From: SBBV01 sp036555425
GTDB lineage: Bacteria; Pseudomonadota; Alphaproteobacteria; Bin65
Direction: 5' to 3'
Length of the DNA: 5,379 nucleotides
Assembly: GCA_036555425.1 (NCBI GenBank)
Contig: DATBLL010000275.1
Span: forward strand, 1 to 5,379
Every line of letters begins with the position of its first letter. Positions within the stretch are counted from its first letter, which is position 1. The translations under genes were made by a program, and so were the position numbers. Below the pieces are notes generated by a model, which made no database searches, was not told the origin of the DNA, and saw nothing but the letters and a program-made list of their open reading frames with translations. Below are positions 3,854 through 5,379 of this stretch, one piece after another.

Positions 3854-4403
3854 GCTCACGCTGCTGTTCACGCGCCGGCTCAACGCGCTCGGCGTGCGCT
3901 ACATGGTGAGCGGCAGCGTCGCGGTCAGCATCTACGGCGCCCCGCGGCTCACGAACGACGTGGACGTGATCGTCGTCCTCGATCAGGGTCAGATCGTGCG
4001 GCTGCCCGATGTTTTCCCGGAAGCCGAATTCTACCTGCCCCCGCTCGAGGTCGTCGCGGCGGAAGCGCGCGAGCCGCGCGGCCATTTCAACATCATCCAC
4101 CACGACACCGGCTTCAAAGCCGACATCTATCTCGCCGGCGGCGACCCGCTGCACGCCTGGGCGCTGGCGCGCGCCCGGACGCTCGACGTGGCCGGCGAAC
4201 CGCTCGTCGTGGCCCCGCCCGAATACGTCATCTTGCGCAAGCTCGAATTCTACCGCGAGGGCGGCTCGCAGAAGCACCTCAGCGACATCCGCTCGATGCT
4301 CGAGACGTCGCCCGATGCGATCGACCACGCCGAGCTCGAACGGATGATCGCGGAGCGCGGGTTGCAGGAGGCATGGAAGGAAGCCTGCGAGGCTCGCGGG
4401 TGA
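3840..4403 (+). CDS. nucleotidyltransferase-fold protein, putative toxin of a TA-type pair
   Basis: A 187-residue member of the DNA polymerase beta-type nucleotidyltransferase superfamily, closest in pattern to the AbiEii/MenT/DUF6036 groups. Motifs in order: GS signature VSGSVAVSIYG (23-33), R36 and the metal-binding pair D40/D42 in PRLTNDVDVIV, a third acidic residue D95 in FKADIYL, then K134 in ILRKLEFYRE and KHLSDI (145-150), which match the Lys and Lys-x3-Asp-Ile positions seen in AbiEii-like enzymes. All catalytic positions are intact. Known relatives transfer nucleotides to tRNA 3' ends or proteins and block growth. This one is shorter than AbiEii (roughly 250-300 residues) and lacks its extra C-terminal domain. 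It overlaps its small partner by 14 bp. Toxicity is inferred from family and context, not shown. Confidence 0.85.
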   Translation: MPEPELTLLFTRRLNALGVRYMVSGSVAVSIYGAPRLTNDVDVIVVLDQGQIVRLPDVFPEAEFYLPPLEVVAAEAREPRGHFNIIHHDTGFKADIYLAGGDPLHAWALARARTLDVAGEPLVVAPPEYVILRKLEFYREGGSQKHLSDIRSMLETSPDAIDHAELERMIAERGLQEAWKEACEARG

Positions 4404-4468
4404 AGCGCGCACCGCCGCCCACTCGATTTTGATCGCGAATTCTCCCGGCACCCCGAGTTCGACTTTAA
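4404..4468. other. short convergent gap
   Basis: 65 bp between the stop of the nucleotidyltransferase gene and the stop of the minus-strand oxidoreductase gene. It is locally AT-rich (TTTTGATCGCGAATT, TTTAACTAAAAC) but has no stem-loop I would call a terminator. Confidence 0.4.
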
Positions 4469-5053
4469 CTAAAACGCGCGGCGTACGAAGCGGCGCACGG
4501 ATTCGAGATGGCGCTCGCCGGCGGCGCGGCTCATCCGGGGACCGATACCCGCGAGATAGAGGTGCCCCACCAGCTCGAGGCCGCAATAATCCATGAGCCC
4601 TTCGTGATACACGGTCTCGAGCGCGCGCAAGGTGCCCCAGCGCTTCAAGTCCGCGCGCCTCGCTTGCGCCGTCGTGATGATCACGCCCTTCTTGCCGGCG
4701 AGGCCCGGCCGGCCGCCCTTGCCCTTGGCCGTATCGGAAAAGCCGGCGAAGAAAACGCGATCGACGTAGCCCTTCAACATCGCGGGAACGTCGCTCCACC
4801 ACAGCGGCGAGACCAGCGTGATCGCGTCGGCGGCGCGGAGCGCGTCGAGCTCAGCGCGGATGTCCCTGGGCCTCCCGCCGCGTGCCAGCGCGGCCATGTC
4901 GAGCGCCGACAGGACCGGGTCGAAGCCGAGCGCGTAGAGATCGCGGCAGGCGACGCGATGCCCGCGCGCCTCGAGCGCCGCCGTGTACGCCGCGACGACC
5001 GAGCGGTTGAAGCTCCTGGCGCGCGGATGCGCGAGGATGATGAGGTGATGCAA
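4469..5053 (-). CDS. flavodoxin-fold NAD(P)H:quinone oxidoreductase-like protein
   Basis: This belongs to the Flavodoxin_2 family (NQO1, MdaB, KefF/KefG type), cytosolic flavoproteins that reduce quinones and related electrophiles with NAD(P)H by two-electron transfer. Numbering from the TTG start (194 residues): flavin-phosphate loop LAHPRARSFN (7-16), SPLWWSDVPAMLKGYVDRVF (82-101) with the WW/PA/LKG/DRV pattern around the isoalloxazine site, GKKGVIITTA (120-129), and YCGLELVG (156-163). Length is normal for the bacterial family. Start TTG 5051-5053 is preferred: GGAGG (5059-5063) lies 5 nt upstream, and the protein then begins MHHLIILAHP like its relatives. The alternative is GTG 5063-5065, which adds four residues but has no ribosome site. 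The upstream region carries two dyads, suggesting control by a repressor encoded outside the window. Confidence 0.88.
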   Translation of the reverse strand: MHHLIILAHPRARSFNRSVVAAYTAALEARGHRVACRDLYALGFDPVLSALDMAALARGGRPRDIRAELDALRAADAITLVSPLWWSDVPAMLKGYVDRVFFAGFSDTAKGKGGRPGLAGKKGVIITTAQARRADLKRWGTLRALETVYHEGLMDYCGLELVGHLYLAGIGPRMSRAAGERHLESVRRFVRRAF

Positions 5054-5099
5054 TTTGGCCTCCACAGTTCCGGCGTTCGAGGCGTCGAGCGCAAAGTTT

Positions 5100-5128
5100 A
5101 AAATATGACGCGAAACGGGCGGTCATAA
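5100..5128 (-). promoter_or_regulatory. candidate promoter of the oxidoreductase gene
   Basis: On the minus strand TATTTT (5100-5105) with TTATGA (5123-5128) 17 bp upstream is the most AT-rich and best-spaced pair ahead of the start. Both hexamers are imperfect. It lies inside the dyad region 5104-5144, so a repressor bound there would block it. Confidence 0.3.
5104..5127. promoter_or_regulatory. operator-like dyad TATGAC-N12-GTCATA
   Basis: A perfect 6-bp inverted repeat, TATGAC (5104-5109) and GTCATA (5122-5127), with a 12-bp spacer, about 50 bp upstream of the oxidoreductase start. It overlaps the candidate promoter and abuts a second dyad with the same TGAC core. Arm spacing suits a dimeric helix-turn-helix regulator; the family cannot be told from the site. 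Confidence 0.4.
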
Positions 5129-5144
5129 TTGACTCAGGTCAATT
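5127..5144. promoter_or_regulatory. 18-bp operator-like palindrome AATTGAC-TCAG-GTCAATT
   Basis: Perfect 7-bp arms (5127-5133 and 5138-5144) around a 4-bp centre, immediately upstream of the oxidoreductase promoter region. Quinone reductase genes of this family are often controlled by TetR, MarR or HxlR repressors; this palindrome would fit such a protein, but no regulator gene is in view. GACTC (5131-5135) inside it is a GANTC methylation-type site. Confidence 0.5.
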
Positions 5145-5373
5145 CGACTTGGGGATCGCGGGGCGAGAGCAAGCAAGCGTCTCGCACACGCCGAAACGGC
5201 TCGCCGAGGCCAGCATGGTCGCGATGGCACGCGACCGCAGCGGTGAGCGATAGCCGAAACTCGTCGCGACGCGGGTTCAGCTCGAGATCGATCTCAGGAA
5301 TGCAAAGCGCCGCTGAATCGCGATCCGGCTGGAGGTGGCTTGAGGTGAATGGCGGTCGGACCTCGATTTTATC
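5134..5373 (-). other. start-less minus-strand reading frame, possible gene remnant
   Basis: Between TAA (5374-5376) and TGA (5134-5136) one minus-strand frame stays open for 79 codons. It translates to protein-like text, including IPEIDLELNPRRDEFRLSL and EPFRRVRDACLLSPRDPQVE. G/C bias by codon position (about 80/54/72% over 50 codons) resembles coding DNA. It has no ATG or GTG, and its only TTG is the next-to-last sense codon, so as it stands it cannot be a normal gene. It may be a decayed gene, or chance. I recognise no family. The plus-strand frame opposite is Ser/Arg-rich and looks like a shadow. Nothing else is visible in 5145-5379 apart from a GCGAGA (5163-5168) / TCTCGC (5180-5185) inverted repeat. 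Confidence 0.2.
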
Positions 5374-5379
5374 TTAGAG

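Noticed and set aside
3759..4802. 347-codon minus-strand frame
   Set aside because: Antisense to the nucleotidyltransferase gene and out of frame with the oxidoreductase; typical high-GC shadow.
4508..5101. 197-codon plus-strand frame
   Set aside because: Antisense shadow of the flavodoxin-fold gene, which has clear motifs.

Overview
The window looks like chromosomal DNA from a high-GC proteobacterium, most likely an alphaproteobacterium. The genes are about 70% GC with G/C-rich third codon positions. There is a LexA-type box of the alphaproteobacterial form (GTTC-N7-GTTC direct repeat), and GANTC sites fall in two candidate regulatory sites. I cannot name a genus.

Layout, left to right. 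Positions 1-255 are only about 53% GC and hold no convincing gene. They lie on the 3' side of a tRNA-Ser(GGA) gene on the minus strand (256-346), which makes this a possible boundary of acquired DNA. Two small two-helix membrane proteins follow on the plus strand (489-809 and 962-1267). They share an architecture and may be distant paralogues. A 650-bp convergent intergenic region (1268-1916) comes next and is the most unusual part of the window. It packs three unrelated repeat families that all have a 10-bp period. It also carries a minus-strand promoter whose 17-bp spacer contains a perfect GTTC-N7-GTTC SOS box. That promoter fires into the repeats and into a possible leaderless 67-codon ORF.

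Two divergently transcribed small exported proteins follow: 1917-2237 on the minus strand with four cysteines after its signal peptide, and 2498-2956 on the plus strand with two. Next is a RidA/YjgF-family enamine/imine deaminase on the minus strand (3121-3513). A translationally overlapping pair on the plus strand follows: a 61-residue helical protein (3668-3853) and a 187-residue nucleotidyltransferase-fold protein (3840-4403). Together they look like a toxin-antitoxin-type module. A flavodoxin-fold NAD(P)H:quinone oxidoreductase-like gene (4469-5053, minus) closes the coding part. Its upstream region carries two abutting dyads built from TGAC half-sites. The last 235 bases hold only a start-less minus-strand reading frame of uncertain status.

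Functionally this is a patchwork of single genes rather than one pathway. RidA and the quinone reductase are housekeeping or stress enzymes, the small membrane and exported proteins are uncharacterised, and the nucleotidyltransferase pair is accessory in character. The best candidates for something undescribed are the SOS-promoter plus decamer-repeat intergenic region and the nucleotidyltransferase pair.
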